This document shows positions 33,961 through 43,930 of a stretch of 45,207 nucleotides of DNA, piece after piece. Each line of letters begins with the position of its first letter. Within the stretch, counting starts at the first letter, position 1. The stretch is from Trachelipus rathkii. Taxonomy: Eukaryota; Arthropoda; Malacostraca; Isopoda; Trachelipodidae. The notes beneath the pieces were generated by a model. The model was not told the DNA's origin, ran no database searches, and worked only from the letters and a program-made list of their open reading frames with translations. The translations under genes were made by a program, and so were the position numbers. The DNA is taken from positions 42,501 through 87,707 of the forward strand of contig JABUQX010053355.1 in assembly GCA_015478945.1 (NCBI GenBank), written 5' to 3'.

Positions 33961-34384
33961 CTTGATGACATGTATTAACAGTAACAGTTAATAAAGAATT
34001 ATTTTCAGTATCATTACTAATGTAAAAAATATCATATAAATTTGTAGCTAACTCATTAATATGATTACGCGTATAGTCTTTCGAATGTAATAGCTCGTTA
34101 TAGTTTACAAATAATAGCCTTTTAAAGCGTTTCGTCAGCATTTTTATGTGACTACAGTAGAAGGTAGTGTTAATATTTGAATAATCATCCATATTTTGAA
34201 TGCACTTTTGGAGTGTCATAAATCTTTCTCTAAACTTATGAGAATATTTTTCATTTATGAAAAATATGTCATCCGCATGTTGCCTTTGCGATGTTCTGCT
34301 TCGTGGAAATAAATTTATTATTGCTAAGTAATATAACGTATACCTAATATATTCACTAATTCTCACTATTAAATAATGACTCAC
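33944..34384 (-). pseudogene. Longest open frame; probable retrotransposon gag middle part
   Basis: A 146-codon frame, the longest in the window, with a hydrophilic, Asn/His/Arg-rich, helix-prone sequence and no low complexity. No motif identifies it directly. It sits between an N-terminal gag-like region (34399-34744) and a protease-like fragment (33454-33693), both on the same strand, so the simplest reading is the capsid part of gag. No signal peptide, membrane segment or zinc knuckle is visible. It could also be an unrelated gene fragment; the assignment rests on position. Confidence 0.4.
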
Positions 34385-34398
34385 TTTCTATCTTATCT

Positions 34399-34744
34399 TT
34401 ATGCAAGACGGATATGAAAAAAATAATTAGGAGAAATGGAAGTGAAGCGCGAAGAAGAAAAATCAAAGGTAGGAATAGGTAGCTTGGGTAACATTTTATT
34501 TCCATCAGCTATAGTAATCACTGCAGGTTCTAATTTGTCTTTAAGATCTACAATTCCCACTGAATTTTTGTGTTCTAAAAGAAGAAGAAACAGTAGATAA
34601 AGCATTGGTAGTAGAAGTAGTAGAAGCAATTGGAAATATAGTAGCATTAGTGGTAGAAGAAGAAGCAGTAGTAGTAGAGGTAGTAGTAGTAGCATTAGTA
34701 GTAATAGTAGCTGTAGTTGTAGTACTAGGCGTAATAGTATTCAT
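34399..34744 (-). pseudogene. Gag-like N-terminal region with Thr/Ser repeat, frameshifted
   Basis: The minus-strand frame opening at 34744 starts with Met and continues as a Thr-rich low-complexity tract encoded by (GTA)n-type repeats (34590-34740 on the plus strand). A shift of frame near 34560 leads to VDLKDKLEPAVITIADG and LPKLPIPTFDFSSSRFT (34440-34495). An LPKL-IPTFDG-like motif opens the capsid region of many BEL/Pao and Gypsy gag proteins. One frameshift and an early stop break it. Confidence 0.5.
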
Positions 34745-34980
34745 CTTTGATAAGAAGGATGAAATAGACGGGCGAGGGGTGTAAGAGGTGATGAATAGAT
34801 ATAATCCTCGTCGAAGTTCTCAATGATGCTTTATAACTTTTAAAATTACTTCTTAATACTGCTTAGTGTTCTAGTGCATGGATCATGGATATGCAGTGTT
34901 TTATGCCTTAAAATCGGGATTTCTCAAGAATCCAAGACACAGTCAAGATTGACACTCAATAGATCTTAAGTCTGGAAGGA

Positions 34981-35020
34981 AGTTCGAAGAATCCAGGTTC
35001 GAATCCTGGCAAGGTCGCCA
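34981..35020 (+). repeat. tRNA-Arg 3' half including CCA; LTR primer-binding site
   Basis: On the plus strand the segment reads like the 3' part of a tRNA: TTCGAAGAATCC, then CCAGGTTCGAATCCTGG (a perfect T stem and loop), then CAAGGTCG and CCA. Nuclear tRNA genes do not encode CCA, so this is not a tRNA gene. Read on the minus strand it starts TGGCGACCTTGCCAGG, the form of a primer-binding site for a tRNA-Arg-primed retrotransposon. The minus-strand gag-like frame begins about 240 bases farther on, as expected. The match extends well beyond the usual 18 bases. Confidence 0.7.
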
Positions 35021-35300
35021 AATTGTATCCAAAGGTTCTAATGGCTAGTAATGATGCGAAACTTTTTATAAACTTTATTCTAAGTTATCATAAGTAAAAT
35101 TTAACAGTTAAAATTGAAGGTTAAAAATTTTAAAATTTTAAGTCAATTATAATGTTAAAAATTATAAAAATATAAAAAATAAAAATTACATAAATCAATA
35201 ATCCTCAAATATTATGTTATTTGAGCAAATAAACTTTTTTTCCCGTTATAGCCCTCAGCTCTGTATGTCATCAGAAACTCTTGAACGTACCATATAACGA
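35021..35300 (-). mobile_element. Putative LTR of the minus-strand retrotransposon
   Basis: Directly beyond the primer-binding site the plus strand reads AATTGTATCC; on the minus strand this is an end ...ACA-ATT before TGGCGACC, which fits an LTR ending in CA plus a short spacer. The other LTR end is not fixed and no second LTR copy was found in the window, so the element is partial. Confidence 0.35.
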
Positions 35301-36120
35301 AGTTAGGTATAATATATATATATATATTGATCTACTTTGCTGTATATATATAGTATATATGATAGGTATCTAGTCTAGTTATAAGCTATACGATAGCTAT
35401 ACTGAAGTAAATAATGTAATAGTACGCTATATATATATTGAATCCATTTCCTTTATAACAATAGATACATAAGTTGAGTCACGAAAATAATTAGGTATAT
35501 TTCTTTTAAATAAATATATTTTTAGGGGGAAAACTTTGCATGTCTTCACTCATCTATTGTCTTTAATCTCCCTTCAATTGTTTATCACTAGGCGGCGGAA
35601 ACACCCGTGAGGGACATAACCAACTCTTTGGTAATAATGATGTTGTTTAATATCGAGATATACTGTCATCGATGCGCATATCATGTGAAATAGAATATAC
35701 GTATGAGTAGTATATTATATTATATATACTATATAGCTATAGTAATATATGCAACAAATGGCTATAATATATATATAACTACGTGTATCAGTATAACTAT
35801 AATATAGAACGTGGATATATATATTAGGACTTGCCGAATAAACTCATTCTCTGCAATCCCTAAATAATCTAAGCGATATAAACGACCTCCATCACTGGAC
35901 TTATATATATATATATATATATATATAAGCTATATTGTAATAGCGCTATAATAGCTAAGTACATATGGTAGGAGAGCTCTAAGTAGCGTACGGCAGTATA
36001 TAAAAAGTAAATATAAGAGTCATATTAGGAATTATATTAGCCTATGAAGAGTATACGAATATAAGCTACTATAGTTATAATACTATATAGTAGATTATAG
36101 TATATGGTATATACTAATAT
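35301..36120. repeat. Degenerate TA-rich tracts with unique inserts
   Basis: TA repeats at 35305-35430, 35700-35830 and 35900-36120, separated by short unassigned stretches. No gene. Confidence 0.65.
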
Positions 36121-37080
36121 ATATAACGCAAGGATGAATGCGATAAAGGAAAAAGGTCGAAAAGTTGAATTAAAGTTGATTAGAACGGAGAGAGATAACT
36201 CTGAACGAAAAACGGGAAAATAATAATGTTGTTATCCGTAAGCTGTATGACTTTAAGATTTGACGCCGTAGGCTAACCGCCCGGACCTTATGTGGAGTAT
36301 AATGACTGGAAGTGGATAACGTGGCAGCTCTAACCACTTAGATATAATGAAAGCTCCAAAAGTTTAAAAAAGGTTCTAAATTCTCTTCAGGGAATTCGAG
36401 AAAGATTAAGTTCGTGGAATAATCATATATATATAGTATATATACGCTGTAATAATAGTAATATAGTAGACGTATACGTACAAGTTACAGCCTAACGTCG
36501 TATACTGACTCAGGGATGACATGGTAGTATATATATTATAAGTGTATAATAAGTATGTATGAGGTATAGAGGAGTATACTCTAGTATTATATAAGCAGCT
36601 ATGTCTATGTAATATATATATTCATACATATATGATATAGTAGGTCTGGGGTAGACGTATAGTGAGGTAGAGTTACTATGATATTACTAGCGTAGTATAA
36701 GTATATATATATATATACCCGGCTTAAGGGTACACCTCAATACCGAGTATGTAGTATAGGTATAGCTGATATACTATACTATATAGTAGGATATATATAG
36801 TTAGTATAATTTTATAATAGTATACTATAGTAGTAGTACATGTATGTTATGGGCTGTTGGTTATGTCTGGCTGTTGTATTGTGCACCGGTGAGGAGCGAG
36901 CGAGCACAGCAACATCAACCAACGCATATGTCAACCACTCACAAGCAAGTAACACATGACGTAGCATTATTCCATGTAATTAAGGTGACACAGTACGTGC
37001 TGTAAATGTGGCACCACAGCAGATGGACCAAACACTAACACAATACTACAACAGTCACACGAGGGCGGTGTTTAGTGGCG
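36121..37080. other. Unassigned and TA-repeat sequence
   Basis: Unique sequence at 36121-36420, degenerate TA tracts at 36421-36840, then unique sequence. No gene recognised. Confidence 0.45.
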
Positions 37081-37089
37081 CCAGAGTCA

Positions 37090-38300
37090 AGAACTCTTGC
37101 TGATGAGATGGCCCAAATTGATTACACAGGGGGTGCAGCCCTTAAATGCTTGCCGTCCAAGATGCTACTCTATGCACTACTGCACTAGCATTTATACTGA
37201 CGGTGCCTCCATCACATGCCATGGGGTACGCCAAAATGAGTCTGTGACAGGAATACCAGCAACGAGTGTAATATCCCAGCTTAAAGGTGTTTCAGTTTTT
37301 TTCTTCTCAGGGGAAAGGCTCTTGCATGGTCTAAGGAGTTGTCAGATGATTTGAAATTTATCGATTAGTCAGAAAGAGCGAGTTGTTGAAGCCGAGTAAT
37401 TCAGATAAAAGAAAGATCAATCTTAACGAGAGTGATAGCCAGATATGAGCTAAATAAGTGGGTTCTGATACATGTTGTAGTCATTCTGAGGTTCGTGACT
37501 AACGTTGACTAGAGGAACAATGCTCGTTACAAGAGAACTGTACCTAGCCCTATGAAAAAGAGATTGAAAACTCTGACGAAAGGAATCAGTCCTTCGACTA
37601 TCCACTGGATTTCTAGGCGAAAAGTGGATAGTTGAACATGACCTACTTTTCAGATATAGTTTGCTGAATTGATAAGTTCAATAAATACCTCTACGAATGG
37701 CCGTGAACAAACTATTATTGGCTTAGCAGATAAATTGCAAGTGAATAATGAGAATATAATCTGGTGGAAAAAAAACAAACAAAGTAAAGTGTTTTCTTTC
37801 CCGACATTAAACCTCTTTCTGGAAAATGGAAACGTTGAGTATGCAGAGTAGATAAACATGTGAAGCAAGAATCACCATCTGTAAGGAAATTAAATCTGTC
37901 GGTATAGATCCGCTACATTGCCAGAAGCAAATGGTCACGTATCTGAGGTGCTTTGTGCATTCACTTGACTTTGGAAGTTGAAGGACTGTGCCCTACAAGC
38001 AAATTTCGGAGCACTGTCACTCTCTACGGAAGAGTTCATCTGAACTTCAAATTAATAGAGTACATTTTACGGCGCAGTTGTCTCAAAAAAACAAAAGGCA
38101 TCCAACTTTGGATGTAAAAGATTGAAAAAAAGAAAAGCCCACTCTAGTTAGCGAAGCTAATGCAGAGGAGCTGACACCTTTCTATCTTTCGAGTTACCTA
38201 CGCTATGTGAGAGAACTGGGAACTTTTCGACACTTCCTGTCATGAAGAATTAAGATTATGAGAGACCGAACCACAACCAGGGTCAATGTGACTGAGATGC
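37090..38300 (+). pseudogene. hAT-type transposase relic (ZBED5/SCAND3-like)
   Basis: A plus-strand relic of the hAT transposase type that also gave rise to the vertebrate ZBED5/SCAND3-like proteins. Motifs in order across frames: CTSIYTDGAS (37180-37210; the catalytic TDGA box); KALAWSKELSDDLKFI (37313-37360); HWISRRKV (37600-37625, for RWLSRGKV); LI-SINTSTNGREQTIIGLADKL (37670-37735, for the LN--LQG----I---DK segment); NIIWWKK then FPTLNLFLENG (37750-37835); and a C-terminal dimerisation region with EELTPFYLSSYL (38165-38205). Many stops and shifts make it inactive. Terminal repeats were not found. The 3' end lies next to AT-rich sequence and then the palindrome at 38675. Confidence 0.7.
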
Positions 38301-38670
38301 TGCCGCTTTCGGGAAGATAAACGACCATGATAACTTAAAGAGCCTTCAGCAATAGCGCAATAGCGTACTAAACTATCGTTCTGTTTTTAATTGATCAACA
38401 TTTATAAAAGTTTTACGAGTAAATATTATTTATGTCATTGTTTCACAATTAACTATTATTCGAAAATAAATATTTGTATTCTCATAACAAAAAATTACCG
38501 GTATTTACCATTATAACTAATATTTCAATTAGGCATCTGAAAGTTATGTTCCAAAAAAATTTATATTATTTATTAAGGAAACAATTAAATGATAGAAGTC
38601 TTCTACAACTCCTACTCCGATTTTTTTGCTTGAAAAAGGAAAAAAGAAAAAAATCTCCAATGTAAATAAA
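38301..38670. other. AT-rich spacer
   Basis: No gene recognised. The 63-codon frame at 38474-38665 is Lys/Leu-rich and matches nothing known. Confidence 0.45.
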
Positions 38671-38674
38671 CTCC

Positions 38675-38812
38675 GTCGGTTGAAGACCCTATCCACTCCA
38701 CAGAAAGGGCGTCCTTAAATCCAACTGGCTCTATAATAGGCCCCCTATACATTAGAGTTCGTTGGGTTTACGGACCCCCTTTATGAGGAGTGGATAGGAA
38801 TTTTGCTTCGAC
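38675..38812. repeat. Compact 138-bp palindrome
   Basis: The two halves are inverted copies almost to the centre. CTATCCACTCC (38689-38699) pairs with GGAGTGGATAG (38787-38797), AAAGGGCGTCC pairs with GGACCCCCTTT, AATCCAAC pairs with GTTGGGTTT, and CTCTATAATAGG pairs with CCTATACATTAGAG. Only about four bases remain as loop. A MITE or foldback is likely. Confidence 0.75.
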
Positions 38813-39350
38813 TGGAAGAAGATGAGAAAATTTCATCTTTTGCCCCTTTTTTGAGGAAGAAGCAAAGTTACTTATCATCTAGATTTGAAAATATTTTGCC
38901 ATTTTATTTTGATATGGAATTATTTAACAAAAAAATTTAAAGTAGCTTCCACAAAATATTTCAATTCTGCCTAAAGATCCCTCAAGTTCGAAAGCGAGAT
39001 TTTTCAATGACCATAAGACATCAAAGATGAACTAAGTATAAAAGAGCTTGAGAGCAACTGTTTTCTTTCTAACTTTAATGGGAAAAGGAATCAAGGAAAG
39101 CAAATCTGAAAAGAAAAGTCAGTTTTTAAATCGCTTGGAAGGCTGTAAGCCTCCAGGTTTAAGAGGTGGTTGAATTTAAAGATATCCTTCCTGAAGAATG
39201 GACAGGACTCTTCTACGAAGGAGTTTATATGAAAAATTTTTTTCTTTTAGTTTAGATTAGAAGAAAGGCAAGTTAATTAGTTATCATCTAGAATTTGATA
39301 TTTATTATGACTTATAATATGGTTATATTTTAATGTGAAATTATTTAAAA
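38813..39350. other. Unassigned AT-rich sequence
   Basis: No gene or transposon motif recognised. Confidence 0.4.
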
Positions 39351-39355
39351 TAAAT

Positions 39356-39357
39356 AT

Positions 39358-39402
<45 letters not shown>

Positions 39403-39450
39403 TCAATCAATTGAATCGTCGTTCTAATAATAGACTGATAGATAGCAATA

Positions 39451-39481
<31 letters not shown>

Positions 39482-39485
39482 ATTA
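39356..39485. repeat. (AAT)n microsatellite
   Basis: Two runs of AAT/ATA triplets (39358-39402 and 39452-39482), separated by about 50 bases. Confidence 0.9.
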
Positions 39486-39830
39486 TAATGTCAAACAATA
39501 ATAATCGTAGCATGCAATAATTTTACACCAAATGTTGTGGTTTTTACAGTAAGTATTTTAAGATGGCGTTTGAAGCTGTATACCAGATAATAAAAAGCAA
39601 AGAGCAAACTGGAAACAAAATACGACATATCACATTAAGATTTTTGCTTGAAAACAACTTCCATATTTTGTTCTTCTTCTTCAGATATTTCATCGCCGCT
39701 TCTGCAGGATTTTTCTTCTGTTTTTCATTAAACGGACCCACAAATGGAGAAACGATAGTCGGTTCTTCATCATCGTGGCTTCTAAAAGAATTATATACGT
39801 TATACAGTAGCTGTCTAGAGGCGGCATGAG
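39486..39830. other. Unassigned sequence with overlapping short frames
   Basis: Frames on both strands (39563-39829 plus, 39544-39741 minus) overlap completely and resemble nothing known. TTCAG at about 39681 could be an acceptor-like site, but there is no support for a gene. Confidence 0.35.
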
Positions 39831-39834
39831 TATA

Positions 39835-40890
39835 TATATATAGTATATATACAGCGGTATTAGGATGTATATTTATTATAGTGTATGCGATGATAACTAA
39901 CAGTAATACCTATAACCGTGCAATGATTACGCGTATTAATATATAAGATAATGTGCCTCAACCATGATTTGAGGCGCTATGCATAATTAAGGTAGTATAC
40001 GAGGACGTTTTCTACGGTATGCAGCATAGGTATAGGTAAGTGTTAGGTTAGTGATTAGCCTATATAGTCGGCATAGGTGAGAGGGGGGAGGACTATATTA
40101 GTACATAGGGGTGAGGGGAGTGGTGAGGGTTGTTTGATGTATTTAGGTGGATATATAGGTAGATAATAGTAGTAGGAATAGTATATACTTATGTTGTTGG
40201 ATGAAGGAAAAGTTGATGAAGGAATCCATATATATATATATATAGTATATTATATGATATATATAATATGATATATATATATATGGTATATATATAGTAG
40301 TATACTATAGCATGGATATGGTATAATAAGTTAACTATAGTATACAGGTATATAGTAGTAGTATATTGATATATATATTATATATATTATATAGTACTTA
40401 CTTTTCTCATTATATAGTACTTACCTTTCTCATTATATAGTACTTAATATAGTGCATAGTAGCGACTATAGTTAATAGTAGTAGATGAAGAAGGGATAGT
40501 AGATATTATATATATATAGTATTATGATTAGAAGGAAAAGGTTGAAGACAAAAAGAAAGAGAGCAAAAACGCAATATCTGCATGTCACCCGCGTCCTTAG
40601 AAAGGGGCTGCTGCCCGTAAGTGGTGATATATACAATAGCGTACTATGAGCTAGTATGACATGAATATAGTGACTAGTATATATACTTGCATAAGCCGTA
40701 GAAGTATTCAGAGGGTGACACATACCGGCGTATACTATATATAAGTACATATAGGGAATGATCAATAGAGCTACGTAAGTATATAAGCTAGAGTTATATA
40801 TCATATATTATATAGAAGCAGACAGAACAGAAAACAAACAGAAAGCAGGAAACAGACAGAAACAAGAGCAGAAAAACAGAACGCAACAGC
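39835..40890. repeat. Degenerate TA-rich region
   Basis: TA-rich sequence with many G interruptions. The 110-codon minus-strand frame (40472-40804) is a Tyr/Leu/Ile-rich artefact of this composition. Confidence 0.7.
40388..40450. repeat. 23-bp tandem repeat, about 2.6 copies
   Basis: Units start TATATAGTACTTAC and end TTTCTCAT (40388-40410 and 40411-40433), with a partial third unit. The full copies differ at one position. Confidence 0.85.
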
Positions 40891-40945
40891 CACCAGCAAC
40901 AGCTAGCAGCACAGCACAGCACAGCACAGCCAGCACAGCACAGTA
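40890..40945. repeat. (CAGCA)n pentanucleotide repeat
   Basis: About nine imperfect units of CAGCA/CACAG just after a purine-rich AGAAACAGA tract. Confidence 0.85.
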
Positions 40946-41149
40946 GTAGAAAGAACAGACGCAAGTCGGAAAAGAAAGTCCCCTTTTACCGTCCGCTTAT
41001 ATACCCCCCAAGGTGAGAAGTCGTCGCAATTAGAAAAATCTAACCTGAGACTTTGTGAGACCGGCGTACGGACCCTCCACTGTGGGTAAGTTCTCGTCAA
41101 ATGTCTGCGGGCGGTCATGCGCCTTCGGGCAATGGCCCACAATAACTAC

Positions 41150-42180
41150 CCCTTCACGGAATCACGCTGCTGCCATATGCTACTCCTGTGGTATGCACCT
41201 TCATTCTCTCATCATCTGCGAAACTTACAAGTATGTCCTGCATCTCAGGGCATTCCTTTACTGACTTAAGTTACTTATTCTTCTTCGGTTTCGCAGCAGT
41301 TGATTCCCAACACACTCACCACTTAGCATCCGCTTAACCAACCGCATCATCCATCCTTTCCATATTACCAATACTATCTTCAATGTACTCTTTTTATTCT
41401 CTCATTTACGACTCTTTTTTCACACCACATGCAATCCCACCGAATCGCGATCATTCTCATTTGTACATGCAAATTGTTTCTCGCAACCTAAACGACCCTT
41501 AGATCTGCCATCGTGAACGATTGTACCGCTAGATTTTCAGATACCTCTTATTCCAGAGCCATAGATTCACTACTATACATTAACACTAGTAACAACATAC
41601 CCTCATGCAAAACTCTGGCACACTCAATACTTAGTCTCTTCACATCCACCAAGGATTTAATTGCACCAGTCACCTTCCTACCATTCACAACTTTCCTACT
41701 ACCTTCTGCATCATCCGCGTTCCCTTTTTTTTTTCATCCAACACATATGCTAAATATTTCGAAAATCAGATATATTGTTTGCGAGTTGCTCACTACCTAA
41801 CAAATGACTTCACAACAAGCGGATTCTCCTCACTATACTACCATAACCTTACTCTGCTCTACATTTATTTTCAGAAGAACCAATAAACCCCTCTGACCAA
41901 ACCTTTCAAACTCTCTTCAGATTCACTACACAAAACCAAATCATCCGCATGCAATAAGCAAGGAACCCTTCACTTTCTTCCATTCTTCGTCTTTCTAACA
42001 TCTTTCCATGCCGTTCCCACCTCTAATTCTTTCATAACCCCATCCATATAGAAATTAAATAACCAAGGAGAATAATAACACATCCCTCCCTCACTCCGCT
42101 ATTATATTAAACCAATTCACTTCGACTCCCAAATTTAGGTGTGATGTTACAGGCAACGGCGTGTCATGTATCGTACTTAA
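41150..42180 (-). mobile_element. LINE (family B) reverse transcriptase relic, longest copy
   Basis: On the minus strand, from high to low coordinates: a decayed segment before the palm (42060-42110); LFNFYMDGVMKELEVG-like residues (42000-42060); CLLHADDLVLC (41930-41965), the catalytic ADD box of reverse transcriptase with both Asp present; GRKVTGAIKSLVDVKRLS and ECARVLHEGMLL (41600-41690); YSSESMALE; and the C-terminal AIRWDCMW/LVKRM region, down to the GECVGN motif near 41310. Stops and frame changes occur throughout, so it is inactive despite the intact box. It overlaps in content with the copies at 6436 and 16030 and together they cover most of the family's reverse transcriptase. The upstream endonuclease is absent. 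Confidence 0.72.
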
Positions 42181-42900
42181 CACTGTTGATACGCACATTC
42201 ACGGAATCCTACAGCCAGCCAACACACATTATATAGTATATATATGTAATATATATTATACATATATATAATATGCTATATAATATTATACTATATGCGT
42301 ATACTATATAGTTAAACCGATAGGCGAGTATATATATAATAAGTAGTATATATATATATAGTATGATACATAGATGGTATGGTATTATATATTATAAATA
42401 TAACAAGTAAGTAGCGGGTAGTATATATAAATATATACATATAGTGCTTTACTGCTATATAAATATTAATATAATATAAGTATGAGGCGTATATATAAGA
42501 CGTCAGAGAGCAATGGGCTCACTGCGCCCGTATCAAGCGAGTAGGTAGGCGCTTTACTTAGAGTAGAGAGAGTAGGATAAGTCGCATATATATAGATAAT
42601 ATACTGAAGATATAAGAGCGTATCATCATCACATTCCTCGCGAAGTCCACTGCGCGCATAGGGCTGCGCTCGTTGCGGTGAATGATACTTATTGAGAAAT
42701 GAAGGAATAGATATCACCACCATTGCAGGTTGAAAATATCAAGAATGGGTTAGAAGACGAGGTTGGCTAGTTGTGGCAAGCCCAATTGGACCTGCGACTC
42801 GCGCCATTGACGCGGCAGCATGAACAAGCCGATGATGTCGAGTGTCATATAACTGGATGAACCGAACGAGTCTTTGAAACGGCAGCCTTCCTCTTCTTAA
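42181..42900. other. Degenerate TA repeats and unassigned sequence
   Basis: TA-rich tract at 42220-42620, then balanced sequence with an 85-codon minus-strand frame (42466-42723), not recognised. Confidence 0.45.
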
Positions 42901-43203
42901 ATTTTAATTTAAAGTTTAATTTTTTGTTTTTATTTTCTAACTTTAATATTGCATTTCATATATATATTATTAATCTTAAACATGCCATTTTTGTCCCCTT
43001 AGTTTTCGACATTGGTTTCATTTTATTTATAAAAAAGATATTACAATAATTAATTTTGAGCTTCACAAAAAAATTGACAATTATAAAAATTTTATTATTA
43101 GTTATTATTGAATTATATTATTTATTATTTTTATTATTATATTATTGTTATTTATTAATTGTATTATTCATTCATTGATTATTATTATATTATTATAAAA
43201 TTC
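42901..43203. other. AT-rich spacer with ATT words
   Basis: T-rich unique sequence, then (TTATTA)-type repeats at 43090-43200. No gene. Confidence 0.6.
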
Positions 43204-43259
43204 AAATGTGCGCGAGCGTTGCCGAGTAAGTTGTTACACGGCAACGCTCGCGTACATTT
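43204..43259. repeat. GC-rich palindrome 1
   Basis: A 56-base hairpin: arms of 21 bases (43204-43224 and 43239-43259) with one mismatch, and a 14-base loop AGTAAGTTGTTACA. The arm word GCGAGCGTTGCCG stands out in AT-rich surroundings. Confidence 0.9.
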
Positions 43260-43287
43260 TATTTTATTATTATTTTAAAAACATTTC

Positions 43288-43368
43288 AAATGTGCGCGAG
43301 CTTTCCGTGTAACAACTTATTCGCGCTCAGCGCGAGTAAGTTGTTACACGGCACGCTCGCGCACATTT
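43288..43368. repeat. GC-rich palindrome 2
   Basis: An 81-base near-perfect palindrome centred at about 43328 (CGCGCT-C-AGCGCG), with arms of 40 bases and three or so mismatches or indels. Its right half matches the loop plus right arm of palindrome 1. Both palindromes are followed by the same word ATTTTATTTTATTATT. Confidence 0.9.
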
Positions 43369-43800
43369 TATTTTATTATTTTATTATCTAACTTTTGGAA
43401 GATTTTTTTTCTTGTTAAGTTGTTATTATTTTAAATTTTTATTTCTGATTTTATTAATATTTATTTAATGTATGCTTTTATTTTAATCTTATTTTAATTT
43501 ATATCATCTTTATCTAAATATTCAAATATATAAGTATATCTAACTATACTGTCTAGAATATAATACCTAATACCATATATAGTATATAATATATATATTA
43601 TAATGGTATAGTATATAATAAGTAATAATATTTAATATATAAGTATATAATATATATATACGAGATATAATACGATAGTTAATATAAAGGGTTAAATTAT
43701 ATATATAAAAAACTTATTATAAAAATAATAACAGATGATAAATAAAAGTCATACATATAGTACTTTACATATTTAGAAATCATTGTATTAATAATATTTA
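43369..43800. other. AT-rich sequence
   Basis: T-rich unique sequence and TA repeats. No gene. Confidence 0.55.
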
Positions 43801-43809
43801 CGCACATAT

Positions 43810-43930
43810 ATGTACCGCGAGCGCAGCGAGCGAAGTGGGTGGGCAAAGGGCGCCCCATGTCAGAGCGTAGGTCGCTTTTCAGGCAGGCTTGAAACGCTTG
43901 CCGTTTCAGCGTCGCGTAAGTGACGTTGCT
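43810..43930. other. GC-rich patch, unassigned
   Basis: Contains GCGAGCGCAGCGAGCGAAG and CTTGAAACGCTTGCCGTTTCAG, itself a small hairpin-like word. The overlapping frames (43697-44026 minus, 43889-44077 plus) match nothing known. Confidence 0.4.

Noticed and set aside
34981..35020. Nuclear tRNA-Arg gene
   Set aside because: It contains an encoded CCA and lacks the 5' half, so a primer-binding site fits better.
39358..39482. CRISPR-like regular repeat
   Set aside because: These are plain AAT triplets without spacers, in a eukaryotic context.
40472..40804. 110-codon minus-strand frame
   Set aside because: Made of translated TA-repeat sequence rich in Tyr, Ile and Leu; there is no protein-like composition.
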